Positions 1 to 12,230 of a stretch of DNA of 64,000 nucleotides are shown here, piece by piece. Origin of the DNA: Hemibagrus wyckioides. Its lineage: Eukaryota > Chordata > Actinopteri > Siluriformes > Bagridae. Where the stretch lies: the NCBI RefSeq assembly GCF_019097595.1, contig NC_080734.1, positions 6,877,892 to 6,941,891 on the forward strand, written 5' to 3'. The notes below the pieces were generated by a model. It was not told the DNA's origin. It made no database searches and saw only the letters and a list, made by a program, of their open reading frames with translations. Each line of letters opens with the position of its first letter. The first letter of the stretch is position 1. Both the position numbers and the translations under genes were made by a program.

Positions 1-2654
1 GCCGAGGAGGCCTGGCCGGTGTGTGTGCAGTCTCGCTGAAGCTTTAGTCATCTCTTTCCTGTATCCATGGGAATTTTCACCTCGTATCAAGATATAATAA
101 TGACACAGTAGGCGGCAAATCGCTTTCTCAGGCAGAACCTGAAGTCTGTATAGAGCGTGTAGGCTGTCGTCGGGTATGGGGGTTTCGATTTCAGTATAAG
201 GAGCAGGTTGCGCTTCCACTCCTTAGTTGTTTGTAGTTTGTGCAGGAGATTTCATCTTATCTAGCAGCAGTGGGGGAAAAAAAAAAGAAGTGGAATCCGC
301 CTCCGGTGTGTTTCCTCTTTTGTAGCACGCGCCGTGAAGCTGGATGTCTTTAGCGCTAAATAAGACTCTTTGAGGACCGTTTCAAAAACAGACAGCAGCC
401 AGAAGCATGGAACGAGCTCAAGGACTCACTATTTAATATGGTTTGACTCACTGAAGAAAAGCCACATTAAACCTTCTTCTTTTTAGCTCGCTGCAGATTC
501 ATGGAGTGTTATTTATGTTGTAAATGCTAATCCAGCTGAGTAGCATTTTGGCAAGCTAACTTTGTGCTAAAGTTTGGGTCACAGATCATAGTGATGCTAA
601 CGTTTGTATTGTATTGCCACATATTTTTGGATATTTATATCCAAATAACATGTTATTTGGAAACATCAAACAGTTCTCTTGTTCAACACAAACAGAATGT
701 TACATAGCTAACGTAGCTAGCTGGCTAGTTAACTGCTAGTCAGCTAGCATGAATTGAGCTCACGTATATATGTGCGATTTCAGTATATTCGGTATGGTAT
801 CATTTATATCATGAGACTCTGAGCATTTTATTAAATAAAGCAGCCAAACTTGACAAAATATAGCAGCCAAAACAAAGATAGTTAACTAGCTTAGCTAGCA
901 TTAGAATTTTGCAGCTAAACATTTTCCGAGTGGTATTTTTTTTAAATCTCAGTGTTAAAACTATGGATTTTTTTTCACAGTTCAAATATATAGCTGTGTA
1001 CAGAGTTAACAAATATAGGAATTAAGGAATAATATGTTTGTCCTGGCTTGTGCTGCTAGACCCATCAAGCTTTCCATGAACTATCCATCACCTCAGACGT
1101 GAAACGTCCTTCTGCTAACCGCTGGCAGTCTTACAGTTATTTCCAATCCACACTTACACTCTATAAAACCTTTAATTAATGGCTGCAGTGGCATTAAGCA
1201 GGGATTTGGGCTTCTGCATAGCACTTACCTTGATTGCAGAAGCTGCATATGCTTGCGTGCTGTTCGGATAAAAAGCGTGACTGTATAGCCGGAGAAATCG
1301 ACCAAGATTAGAACGTCACTCAATGTTCAATCATTCGAAGCGTTAATGTTCAGTAATTTAGATGATTTTCAGCGTCTCACTGTATCAGTATTCTTTGCAT
1401 GTCTCCGTCTAACGTAGTGTTATGATGAAGCTTGAAAAAAAAAAGTCACAGCTAAGATGTGTGTTTTGAAACATAGCTATTTTTTTTTATAATATGTGCA
1501 TTCCAAAAACCTAGCGGGCTTCATCAAGGCAATTTTGAGTAGCAGGGATTTGGCTCAGACTTTTCAAATCCTTAGGAAGAATATTTTTTACTGAGGTTTT
1601 TTTTTTCTCCCCAGATTGAAGGATTTGTTAGTTCGGCTGAATTGATCATATGGTAAATTTGCTTCAAGCCACTTCCAGGAAGAATCCTCTGTGCACAGGA
1701 TAAATTGTGATAACATTTCCCAAACACACGGAAAGACGCCTCTGCTGAATACATTAACAACGCTACATACACATTGTGTGAGGCAAATTAAACCAGAGTT
1801 CCTCTCAGCCCATATGTTTGGGGTTTGAATAGAGTGCTAGCCATGGTAAATTGATTGTCATGCTATCCTGAATAAGGATTTTAAGTCGCTGTCTGTGAGA
1901 TCACCTGAGAACTGGGATGGTCTGACAGGAAATACTGTCAAGCATGGCCAGGCAGTGTAGCTCACTTTTCATTTGCGGTCTGTTTTATTAATTATTGTTT
2001 GCAGTCCTGGTGACTGCCTCTGTGCCAGGCGGGTGATATGATTGCACGCACAAATGCACAGACGACCCCTGGGGTACCGGAGCTTTATTTTCAAACTTCA
2101 ATATCTTGCCAACAAAGTCTCATGGTTGGAAATTCATAAAAAAATACATCTGCTAGTTGAGGTAAGCAGTTACAAACAGTCCAGTTTACCAGACATTGAA
2201 CTGCTTAGAAAGACTCCTTAATAAGTAATATACACACACACACATATAATGTAACATATATATTGGTCCATGTGAATTTTGTGCTTCATCCAAACACACA
2301 GAAAACTCACATTTCAAGCAGTGGAGCTGATTTAGGAAACGTAACCTAGGAACCTAACTAATCTGTTTGGATAATATTATGTACAGAGCAGATGAATGCT
2401 TTTTCCTTCAAACTGTGGGCTTCCTAATAGGCGAGCACATCACATCAACCAAACCACTGGTATTATTTTATTGATTAGACAACTCAGTTTAGAGTATAAT
2501 AAAATTAACATCTCTCTCTCTCTCACGCACACACACACTATGACACTTAAATAGGTCTTTATATTATTAGGGGATAGTAAAGACACAGAGCCACTCCTCA
2601 TGCCTGAGGATCTTCAGGTGGTATAAAATGAATGACCACCCAGATTAGGATGAG
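1..2654. other. intronic sequence, no gene seen
   Basis: The first 400 bases are somewhat richer in CpG than the rest, but I see no recognisable exon, core promoter or first NKAIN codons. Around 705-900 there is a cluster of GCTAGC/TTAGCTAG-type palindromic hexamers, like those in the 5.2-6.0 kb minisatellite. Short AC runs occur at 2230-2245 and 2525-2540. The rest is AT-rich with no supported feature. Confidence 0.6.
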
Positions 2655-2865
2655 TTCCAGTTTGACTCTGGATCCTGGCAGGGATTCTTTCATTTATTTT
2701 TTTGCTCATTGGGTTTTTCTTTCACTGACACTTTTTCCTCGCCTCTGGCTTCGCTCATTAGGGATATTTTTACTTCTATATCTGGATTCCTTTAAAGCTG
2801 TTTTGTGATAATGTCCATTATTAAAAACACTGTATGAATAAAATTGAATTAAATTGAATGCAAAA
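2655..2865 (-). repeat. teleost dispersed repeat, group C (CAAAGCAGCTTTACAG type)
   Basis: On the minus strand this reads ATTCAATTTTATTCATACAG, then an AATGGACATTATCACAAAA-like core, and then a segment equivalent to the GCAAGGAAAAA.CCCTGAG and GAGGAAGAAACC motifs. The same order of motifs occurs at 8490-8690 and 47165-47460. It is a short interspersed repeat common in fish, without coding potential. This copy is diverged. Confidence 0.6.
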
Positions 2866-4789
2866 GCTTTGAGGTAATGTAACGTAGTCTAAACACAGAA
2901 TACATTTATTTGTATTAAAAGGCTGGTGTATTTTTAAATCCACTTTTTTTTGTGTAAACCTGTCCTTTTGTTCTAGGGTGAAAACCTAAAACGGGTCATT
3001 TGACCCAAATAGACCACAGGGGTTAAAGATCATGTGCCATTATGCGCTTTGAGTATATTTTTTAGATTCCATACATTCACATCGCTTCTAAAGGTACAAA
3101 ATTAAATACTCATGATGTTACATTCCAAGGTTATTCAGTGGTAGCTTTTATTCACCATAACATGCATCTTTACACCTTTTACTTACTGAATACTTTCTCC
3201 TAGAACACACTTCCTTAAGAAACTTTAGCCCAGAATGCAGGTCACCGTCTCAGACTACACCTGACAGCATGTGGGTCATTTGGGGGCTTTTGCTCACCAA
3301 CCTCTCAACACCTTAATGGCACAAATAACTCAAACAAACACTGACCGGGTCCCGTGAGTCAGCTCGCTTGTCTTCTCTGGCAATCAGAGGCACTGGTTTG
3401 GATGTCAGTGCAGATAGTGATGAGGTGATTGCTGCCTGTGACTCATAAATACAATTTCCTTGAAACCCCTGAGCCATGATGGCTTGATTGTGCTGGAGGC
3501 CGAGGAGGCTGCGTTTCACATTTTTGACCTTGTGAGAGGGCTCAGGAATGATAGAGTTCCTTGAGCTAATAATGTCTTTTGCGGGTCCTGTGGGAAAGCC
3601 TCTTCTCCATGAAGAACATGGAACAAGAGACTTTTTGGGGTTGCCATTTTTTAAAAAAATCTCTTGCCACAACGAAAAACAAAATATTTTATCATAGCTT
3701 TGGGTTAGTTCTTCTAAATTGAGTGCTGTTGTACGTGTTAAGCTATTTTGAGCTCTGCACTTCATATATTCCCTCATCACTGCCTGGGTATAGCCTACTT
3801 TAGATGCACTATTTATGCACTATACAGTAAGTCGCACTTCTCCAAAGAAAAACAAAACACTGCCGCTTGCTAGGAAAACAGAAATTGGTGTGAATCATAG
3901 ACTGGAGGCTCTTGCGATATTATAGCAGTTTAAATGACACTGCGTGGTCGTTCTTTTTCTGTATGATTTTCTGACGCGTACCACATATTTGCATATTTCT
4001 GTGTGCCACATTTCACACTTCACTGTCACCAAATCAGCTTGAGCTCCTCTAATCACTAGCAGAGCCGAGCACTACTGTCTTGTTGTATAAATCTTTCTGA
4101 ACACACAAGCACACACACACACACAGAGGCCACAAACTGCATAATGGGCAGAAATTAATTACTGAGCACTGGTTGAATTCTGAGGTTCAGGCCCAGAGCT
4201 TGTTGGCGTACAAAGTGTTTAGCTGGATAATGAGATGTGGAGGCAGCCTGGTTAAAGCAGCCCCAGCTCGTTTAATAGGAAAGGTCAGGCATGTCAGCTA
4301 CCATTATTGTTCGTCTGCCAGTCTGCAAGAACAGTGATCTCAACATGCTAATAGTGTACACTTTACTCGGGCTGTGTTAAAACTGTCCAAAACTTCTCCC
4401 TGCCTTTACCTGATGTGTGAATTCACTCAGCGATTGTGGCAAAACAACAGTATTGTGGCCTACATGAAGAGAACAAGCCATGCTCCAGTACAAATACAAG
4501 ACCCAATCTGACATCCTTTCTTTTTTTACTGCCTTCAGAAGTCCTAAATGAGTCTTAAAAAGTCCTTGGATAAGAAATAATAAGTCTCTAAAGGTTATTG
4601 AATTTTTCATCAGATGAACTCACTGACAGTGTGGCGTCAAGCATGCTAATATATCACATACAGACTTGTTAATAACATCTGTGTGTCATTTTATTGCATA
4701 AAAGGGATGTTAATCCATAGCTATTACACATATCTGGATATTGAAACGTCATATTTATTTTCCTAATCAGGTATTCAAATGATACATAT
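2866..4789. other. intronic sequence, no supported gene
   Basis: A short palindromic motif AAACGGGTCATTTGACCC followed by AGGGGTTAA lies at about 2991-3026 and could be the end of a TTAA-targeting transposon. A minus-strand open frame of 155 codons spans 3313-3780 but matches no family I know. A short AC run is at 4111-4125. Nothing else is supported. Confidence 0.5.
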
Positions 4790-4791
4790 GA

Positions 4792-4859
<68 letters not shown>

Positions 4860-4861
4860 AA
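4790..4861. repeat. (GAAA)18 microsatellite
   Basis: Uninterrupted tetranucleotide repeat, 72 bases, purine-only on the plus strand. It is likely polymorphic and can form triplex DNA. Confidence 0.97.
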
Positions 4862-5199
4862 TTTAAAATTCCATACTTTAGGTTTTCTTTAAATCAATCT
4901 TTCCTTCTTTATTTTCACTCACATAAAATGAATTAACAACCTCCTGGCAGCACTATATATAGAAATACTTAGGCTACCGGATACGTCTCTTCCAACAGAG
5001 AGCTTTTGCAGGAAATATAATGTTTATGATGTTATTTTTTTTGGAAAGAAATACTGAATGTTATTGCACATTGAGTATTTTTTAAAATATCCTGTCAGTT
5101 CCCTTAGCCTTAGCCTACCTTAGCCTACCCTGTCTGATTTGTCAACTAATTAGCTAGAATTAGCAATAAATATTTATGGAAATATGTATATGTATATAT

Positions 5200-5975
5200 T
5201 CTTTTGGGTTATCTCATGTTGTCTAGCCAACATGTATAAGTAGGAAATATTATTAACAATAATTAATATATTTTTTAAATAATTAGCAGAATTAAGAAAT
5301 TCTGTTAGCAGTCTAGTCAGGGTAGCTCATATAAGCTAGTTAGCTAGGATAAACAGTCACTAATTACGAAAATCCATAAATATAGCTAAGAAATTCTGTT
5401 AGTAATCCTGTCAGGTTTGTGGCACATTAGCTAGTTGGCTAAGCGTAGCAGAATATATTTTTAACATTCATAAATATAGCTTTAAATTCTGTCAGCAATT
5501 CAGTCAGGTTAGCTCATATTAGCTAGTTAGCAAGCCAAAGCAATAAATAAAATGAAAATTCATAAATATAACTCAGAAATTCTGTCAGCAATTCAGTCAG
5601 GTTAGCTCATATTAGCTTGTTGGCTAGCCTTAGCAGTAAATATTATGAACATTCATGAATATCTTGGAAATTCTCTCAATTCCCCTGTCAGGTCAGTCAG
5701 GTAGTTGGGTAGCATTAACAATAAATATTATGGGTATTTTGTTATGTAGTTTAAAATCCTGTCCGGTTAGCTTATGTTGGCTAGCTAACAAGCAATACTA
5801 GTAAATATTATCAACATTCATGAATATAACTCAGAAATTCTGCCAAGTTAGTGCCATGTGAGCTAGTTGCCTATCCTTAGCAGTAAATATTAGGAACAGT
5901 TCTGAATATGACTTTAATGTTCTATCAGTAATCTTGTTAAGTTAAGCTGATATTGGACAACTAGCTAACTAGCCA
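5200..5975. repeat. degenerate minisatellite, period 94 falling to 81 bp
   Basis: A landmark AAATTCTG recurs at 5297, 5391, 5484, 5577 and 5835, with variants at 5668, 5754 and about 5916. The spacings are 94, 93, 93, 91, 86, 81 and 81. Each unit carries a GTCAGGTTAGCTCATATTAG-like block, a GCTAGTTGGCTAGC-like palindrome, an AGCAATAAATATTATGAAC block and an ATTCATAAATATAACTC block. There are about eight units. A further, more decayed copy may precede it from about 5100. No coding potential. Confidence 0.85.
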
Positions 5976-6256
5976 GCTAAAACATACATAAGGAATGTGA
6001 TTTGGAAACACACGGGAAATACCTTTTACATTTAACATCCCTACCTATTACAAATAAACTGTAAAATATTTAAGTAACTAGATTAAAATGTGGACATTTG
6101 ACCAGCTACAATGGCTAATTTGTGCCTCACCTATTTATTAACTTTTTTTTTTCCGACACAATAAGCTGGAGAAACTGGAGCATAGTTCTGGTCATTTTCT
6201 GGAAAGACAGTGAAAATGACAAGCAGTTTTAGCAGCCATTTGAGTAACTGTATTTT

Positions 6257-6293
<37 letters not shown>

Positions 6294-6879
6294 CAATTGC
6301 CTGGGTCTCACTAGCGCTGCTCACGCACATCACCTCACGCACACATTCATTCTGTCTCCAGTCAGAGGGCCGCCATGACCTACACAGCAGTCATTTCACT
6401 CGTGAAAAGTGTAATTGACTGTCGTGCAGGGTTTGTTCAAGGTCCTTAATGATCTAGTAATTAGCTAGCACCTCATACACTCTGTAAGTTAATGAAGGTG
6501 CTTTAAATCAGGCATCACTGTGGATGCTTTGACATACTCGGTGTTCGATGTGATCATGTATATACTTCAGGACACACTGACTTTTCAGGTCAGTGACACT
6601 CCGGTTGTTAGCCTCAGCAAATTCAGACGGATTTGAATTATACTAAAGAATAAATATCTTTCAAAGTGGCAGATGCTAATAGACCAGCATGACTAATAGT
6701 CTAGCACTAATTTCTTATAGGGTTTTAGTTCTGAAAGATGAAAGGAAGGATTGAGCCTTCTGAGTGTTACTGACAGGAATTATAAATTAAGTCTAAAGTT
6801 AAGCTTATTAGCTTACAACATGATGTGTCCTGATGAATATTTCACCTGTCTTCATTCCTTGCACATTTCGAAACTTGTG
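5976..6879. other. intronic sequence with a GT microsatellite
   Basis: Apart from (GT)16 at 6261-6292, no gene or repeat was recognised. The stretch 6293-6480 is more balanced in base composition than its surroundings. Confidence 0.6.
6261..6292. repeat. (GT)16 microsatellite
   Basis: Perfect dinucleotide run of 32 bases. Confidence 0.97.
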
Positions 6880-7028
6880 GTTTAATTGATAGGAAGGTTG
6901 TGAGTTCAAATCTCAGGGCCACCCCGGGCCCCTGAGCAAGGCCCTTAACCCTCAATTGTAAAAATGAGATAAAAAAAGTGTAAATCATTCTGGGTAAGGG
7001 CGTCTGCCAAATGTTGTAAATGTTAATG
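6880..7028 (+). repeat. tRNA-derived SINE, group A
   Basis: A B-box-like GGTTGTGAGTTCAAATCTC is followed by GGGCCCCTGAGCAAGGCCC, TTAACCCTCAA, GAGATAAA and the tail CTGGGTAAGGGCGTCTGCC followed by AAATG. Copies with the same tail occur at 41885, 56800, 57830 (minus), 58922 and 62155 (minus). The A-box half of the head is degraded. Confidence 0.8.
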
Positions 7029-7198
7029 AATTAAGAAATGATGACTTACTCTTTTTGATCATGGCTGGAAAGTACTGAGGTTAGTATTTGGATAAAAAGC
7101 GGGTTACAGCCATTTCTAACATTTCATACTATTTGAATTTAAAACCAATGTAACAATGCAATGGTTGCCTAAATCTTAATGTAATTTGTCCATGCAGT

Positions 7199-7755
7199 TA
7201 ATCACCAACCAGGCATAACATTATTACCACCTGCCTAATATTGTGTTGGTCCCCCTTTTGCTGCCAAAGCAGCCCTGATGCCCATTACACACTGTGTATT
7301 CTGACCCCTTTCTATCAGAACCAGCATTAATTTCTTCAGCAATTTGAGCAACAGTAGCTCATCTGTTTGATCGGATCACATGGGCCAGCCTTCGCTCCCC
7401 ACGTGCATCAATGAGCCTTGGCAACCCGTGACCCTGACGCCGGTTCACCACTGTTCCTTACTTGGACCATTTTTGATAGATACTGACCACTGCAGACCGG
7501 AAACACCCCACAAGAGCTGCAGTTTTGGAGGTGCTCCGATCCAGTCGTCTAACCATCACAATTTGGCCCTTAGTCAAACTCGCTCGAATCCTTATGATTG
7601 CCCATTTTTCCTGCTTCTAACACATCAACTTTGATGACAAAATGTTCACTTGCTGCCTAATATATCCCACCCACTAACAGGTGCCATGATGAGGAGGTAA
7701 TGAGTCTTATTCACTTCACCTCTCAGTGCTCATAATGTTATGCCTGATCAGTGTA
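7199..7755 (-). mobile_element. internally deleted Tc1-like DNA transposon
   Basis: The ends are inverted: CAGGCATAACATTAT near 7210-7224 and its complement ATAATGTTATGCCTG at 7732-7746. TA dinucleotides lie at 7199-7200 and 7754-7755, as expected for Tc1/mariner target sites. The interior matches the 5' and extreme 3' parts of a known fish Tc1-like element. The middle, which would encode the catalytic DDE domain, is missing, with a junction near 7278-7285. It is non-autonomous and dead. Confidence 0.82.
7283..7605 (-). pseudogene. Tc1-like transposase N-terminal fragment (broken)
   Basis: The minus strand starts at an ATG (7605-7603) and encodes a remnant of the paired-like helix-turn-helix DNA-binding region of a Tc1-type transposase. 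One extra base near 7571-7573 disrupts the frame and gives a TAA after about 11 codons. The catalytic domain is deleted. It sits inside the 7199-7755 element. The identification comes from nucleotide resemblance to fish Tc1 elements, so the domain borders are approximate. Confidence 0.7.
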
Positions 7756-8489
7756 ATCATTGCAGTTATCAATCATTACAGCATTCAGTCTTATACAGAA
7801 AAGAGAAGCAGTTCTGAATTTGTTGAAAGGGTACAGAAGAATCCAGGAATAAGCATAAGGCTGTCATTATTATTCTGATTAGATAATGCAAGTGTACTGT
7901 GTCCAGTTGAGATAATTACCTAAAGCAGGTTTGTGAGATTTAAGTATGAACTGGTTTTGGGAAAGACTTTATGATGAACAGAAGCAGGAGTACAGGAACA
8001 GAGTATAAGTAGAGGATCAGGATCAACTACTTTATTCATGTCAAACATAATCCAACCACACTGCTTTCATTTGCCGAAGTGTCTGCATTAAAATATGAAT
8101 GAAACAGCAGTTTTTACTGTTTGTAATCACAACATTACATTTTGCAGTGTCGACATAGAGGCTGTATGCAATTTGGGAAGTATCTTTGAATTATATAAGT
8201 AGTAGGAAAAAATAATGTGATTTTTTTGTGACAATCATAGTTGCTCAGTAGTACCTCAATTTTATCTTTTCTACTTTTTTTAAAAATAAGAACAACGTTG
8301 GCAACGTTGTGGTTTTGATGTGCTATAAAATGCATTCATTAATTAATATTATTATTATTATTTTATTTTTTTTTTTTAAGAAGGAACAAAAGAAGGCTTA
8401 TTGTATATAGTTTTAATAAACAGAGTTATGGATAGCCATACTTTTGCTTACAGAGGCAATAAAATACACCTAAAATACTAAAATAAATA
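7756..8489. other. intronic sequence, nothing supported
   Basis: AT-rich. It contains a small perfect hairpin (arms 8292-8300 and 8302-8310, ACAACGTTG) and an ATT-rich run at about 8345-8376. Confidence 0.5.
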
Positions 8490-8690
8490 TTTTTTAATTG
8501 GACAACGTTTCTAACAATGGACACTATCACAAAGCAGCTTCACAGAGATACATAAATTCAGACTATAAATTTTATAATTATTCATTTATTCCAAATAACC
8601 AAGCCAGAGGGGATGGTGGTGAGGAAAAACTAGCTGGGACAATATTAGGAAGAAATCTTGAGAGGAAACCGGTATTATGAGGCATTAATG
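8490..8690 (+). repeat. teleost dispersed repeat, group C
   Basis: Contains AACAATGGACACTATCACAA, AGCAGCTTCACAGAGATACA, GGTGGTGAGGAAAAACTAGC and GAAATCTTGAGAGGAAACC in the order typical of this interspersed repeat. A short frame runs through it, but it is not a gene. Confidence 0.75.
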
Positions 8691-10429
8691 TTAATCTTCA
8701 ATGCTATGAGATGTTCATTTTTCTGCAAATCTTTAAGACAATATTTAATTCTGAATGTCAATACCAGTAGATTTACTTAATATTGAATTGTTGCTAAAAG
8801 GGGAAAATCAAAGTTGCAACACATCCTGAAAAGTTCCATTCACTTTAGCAATATTAAAGAGATGTGACCGAAGTGTAGGAAGGTAATTGAGAGTTATTTC
8901 CCATAGGGAGGTTGAGGAGAAACAGGTCAGTATGGCCCCTAGTGTTTAATTCATTCTTATTATCTGGCCTGTGAAATGAAAGGTCAAAGCTGCTGTATTG
9001 GGTTCTGCAAAACCTCAGCATATCCAAAGACCTCTACAGCCTGGATTGTGCATTGACTCATTAGTCATTTTGGATGAAACATCACCTTTACACATTTACA
9101 CAAACCCACACTCACATTGGGAATTATTAAAGGGCTAGTTAGAAAGCCACACACGTCCTATGCTAAGCAGCCCTTAAAACATAGGTTCACACACTACGGC
9201 TCATTCTTCACTCTTCCGTGACTGGTAATTAAGTGCTGAAATTTTGATGTATTCATTACAGCAAAGCGTACCAACAGCAGCGTTCGCAGCACTTTATGGG
9301 TCATAACTAGTGTCAGTGCTGTCAGAAAACTGTTGATGGAGGGAAATTATCATGCATTTAGAGAGCATAATTAAAGGAGCACGGACACTTGGGAGCGAAT
9401 GAATGCTGGTTGCATTTTGAACAGTATTCTACAGGGGGCTTCACAAGAAATTTTAGAATTCAAGAGCATGGTCGGTCAAACATTTCCGCCGGACATGATT
9501 AATCCTTTTTTTTTTAAATTATTTCTTTTTCTTTTTTTTTTTTTTTATTTTATGTAATACTCAACATTCCAGTGTTCAGTACTGTGTTCAAGAATGTCAT
9601 GTCATCAGTGTAGTAGTCAGTGAGATGGTTAATCAGTGAGAGGTCTAACTTTTAGCCATATACGGTGTGTCTACCAAATTTTAAGTGAATTTTCAAAATG
9701 TTGGCAAGTGTTAACATAAGTTTTTTGTTTTTATCAACTACCAGTAATTGGCAATGCTCTAAACTGCATACAGCTAAATTGAATTGGATGAGCTTTCTAT
9801 GATAAATATGGCAACCCAAGTTGGTGTACATTTTACAGGTTATTATGCAGCTGGGGCTAAAGGCATTGATAGACTGGAATACGCACCAACCATCTGGAGC
9901 CATCACTTTTTTCATGAGTAATATGTCACATTTTTGACCCTAAGTTAACAATACGTAGGTGTTTTTCCATCTGACTAATGATGGCTGGAGATGAAGGCAC
10001 CAGATTGCAGAAGAGCAACACTGCTGTTAGTCTGTGACATGTGTTGATTTAAAGTAAACATGCTGAACATAGAGCCCTCTGAACTGACATGGGCTTGAGT
10101 AGTACCCCTTAACAGCGGTCCAGCCCTTGGCCAGGCTTGATGCTGCTCAGATAGCTCTCACACTCACTGGCAAGTAAACAAGACACACCAGCAGGCTGGA
10201 AATGAAAGCCTGAAGAGTGATGGGCAGCAAAAGATATTGGCTGACACAGAGAGAGCAGGAGAAAGATGAATAGACAGGGTAGGCAGCAAGGGTAAAACGA
10301 GATTGGAAGAGATGGTGGAAGAACAAGTGCAAAGAAAGAGCAAGAAGAGAAAGCATATTAATGAGAGTGTCTGGGAAGGAAACTGAGGTTATGAGTATGT
10401 CAGGGTGTCAAGGCCTGACTCTGAGTGTG
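8691..10429. other. intronic sequence, nothing supported
   Basis: A T-rich tract lies at 9508-9550. The rest looks unique and holds no recognisable exon. 8900-9400 has mixed composition and could be weakly conserved, but nothing decisive is visible. Confidence 0.5.
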
Positions 10430-12230
10430 CAAAAGATGTTGGGAAAGTGCTGAAGGATTGTGAGAGGTTTTCTGAATAGACTGAAGGATTGCAGGGGAAT
10501 ATTTGAGAGAAAGGATTGATAGGGTCTGTTGGAGGAGTTGCTGAAGATTTGGGGGGATTGTTGGGCAAGAATCTGTGGGTTCTAGGGTAAGGTTTTGGAT
10601 AAATGCTGAGGATTTTGGGGAATACTGAGGAATAATCTGAATTGTTGGAGAATGTTGGGGGAAATTTAAATTTTGTGAGGGAGTGTTGGGCTTTTGTTTG
10701 GGTAAAATCTTTGGCTTGTTGGGATGTTTTTGGTTACATGTTTTCGATTTTTTGGGATGTGTTTGGGTACAAGCTTTGGATTGTTGGGATGTGTTTGGAT
10801 AAATGTTTAGATTTGTAGGGGTGTGTTTGGGTAGAAGCTTTGGATTGTTGGGATGTGTTTGGGAATATCATGAGGACTGTGGTTCTGGGATTGGGTATTA
10901 TTTGAGGATCTTGTGCAGGTGTTTAAGAAAAAGAAGAAATGAATAAGAATAAGAAGAGGATGTTTTTGACTAAAAGATTTGGATTGCTGGGATGTGTTTG
11001 GATAAATGTTTAGATTAGTTGGGATGTGTTTGGGTAGAAGCTTTGGATTGTTGGGATGTGTTTGGGTAGAAGCTTTGGATTGTTGGGATGTGTTTGGTTA
11101 AATGTTTATATTTGTTGGGATGTGTTTGGGAATATCATGAGGACTGTGGTGCTGGGATTGGGTATTATTTGAGGATCTTGTGGAGGAGTTTAAGAATAAG
11201 AAGAAGATGTTTTTGACTAAAAGATTTGGATTGTTGGAAAATATTTGTGTAGTAAGAGGATTGTAGGGATGCGTTTGGGCTAAAGCTTAGGATTGTGTTT
11301 GGCTAAATGTTTAAGATGGTTGGGATGTTAGGATTTGAGTAAACACTTTGGATTGTTGCTTTGTATTTAGGAATAACCTGATGATTTACAGGCTGGGTTT
11401 GGGAATTATCAATGAATGTGGGGATGTGTTTGGGTTAAAGCATTGGATTATTCGGATGTGTTAAGGTTAATGTTGGGATTCAGATGCTGAGGTATGTTGT
11501 AGGCATGTAGTTGACACAAAGCTGAGGATTGTAAGAAAGTTTTAGGCTAAATGTTAAGAATGATGAGAGTGGAATTTGTGAGGGGGCTGTCAATTTTGAG
11601 TGTTGCAAAATACAGGTAATAGTACAAGGATATGAGTATATGTTATGAGAAATGCTGAGGATTTGGGGAAAGTGTTGTAAGGAAAGATGAGGATTTTATG
11701 GATATATAGCAAGATTTGAGACTGCGGTTGCTGGAAATACCGAAGATTTTGGCGTAGTGTAGAGGGATGACTAAGGATCATGAGAGAGTTTTATTGCAGA
11801 ATGCTGGGTATTAGTGAATAGGCAGCTGAGGGTCAGAGAATGTTAGAGTGGTTAGAATAAATTGAGCACTGTGGCAAATTGTTCAGATGGAATGTAGATG
11901 ATTGTATTTGTGTTATGGAAAACTGAGAATTTGTGGTTAAACACTGGTGGGAATATGAGGACTGTGGGAAACACTGGGAAAATGTTTTTGGAAAATGATA
12001 GGAAGAAAGTTGAGGATTGATGGGGTTGTGATTGTGAAAGAGATTGGATTTGGAAGGAAATGTTTGGGATTTGGATTTCAGGGAAGTGTTTGGAGAAGCC
12101 CTGGGGTAGTGTTAAGCAGAAAGCTGAGCATTGTGGATGAGTGTTATGGGTAGTATACTGTATGTGGTAAAGCTTTGGATTGTGAGTGATACTTAGTTTC
12201 TCCATCTTGAGTTTAATGGTTGGAATGACA
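10430..12230. repeat. long degenerate minisatellite, 32-bp unit
   Basis: The best-preserved core is TAGAAGCTTTGGATTGTTGG followed by GATGTGTTTGGG, seen head-to-tail near 10780-10870 and 11030-11110. Diverged units such as AATATCATGAGGACTGTGG and CTAAAGCTTAGGATTGTG fill about 1.8 kb, roughly 55 units. The plus strand is G/T-rich and C-poor throughout. A composite of several units around 10850-10990 recurs at 11115-11240, so there is also a higher-order duplication. Minus-strand frames through it (11590-11781, 11852-12205) are by-products. Confidence 0.85.

Noticed and set aside
1..400. Promoter or first exon of nkain2 at the left edge
   Set aside because: Slight CpG content, but no NKAIN N-terminal codons followed by a donor, and no clear core promoter.
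8292..8310. Perfect hairpin ACAACGTTG-G-CAACGTTGT as a terminator or regulatory stem
   Set aside because: A 9-base stem in AT-rich intron is expected occasionally by chance, and no supporting context is present.
11590..12205. Minus-strand frames of 63 and 117 codons
   Set aside because: They lie inside the degenerate 32-bp minisatellite, where the C/A-rich complementary strand has few stops. No domain is visible.
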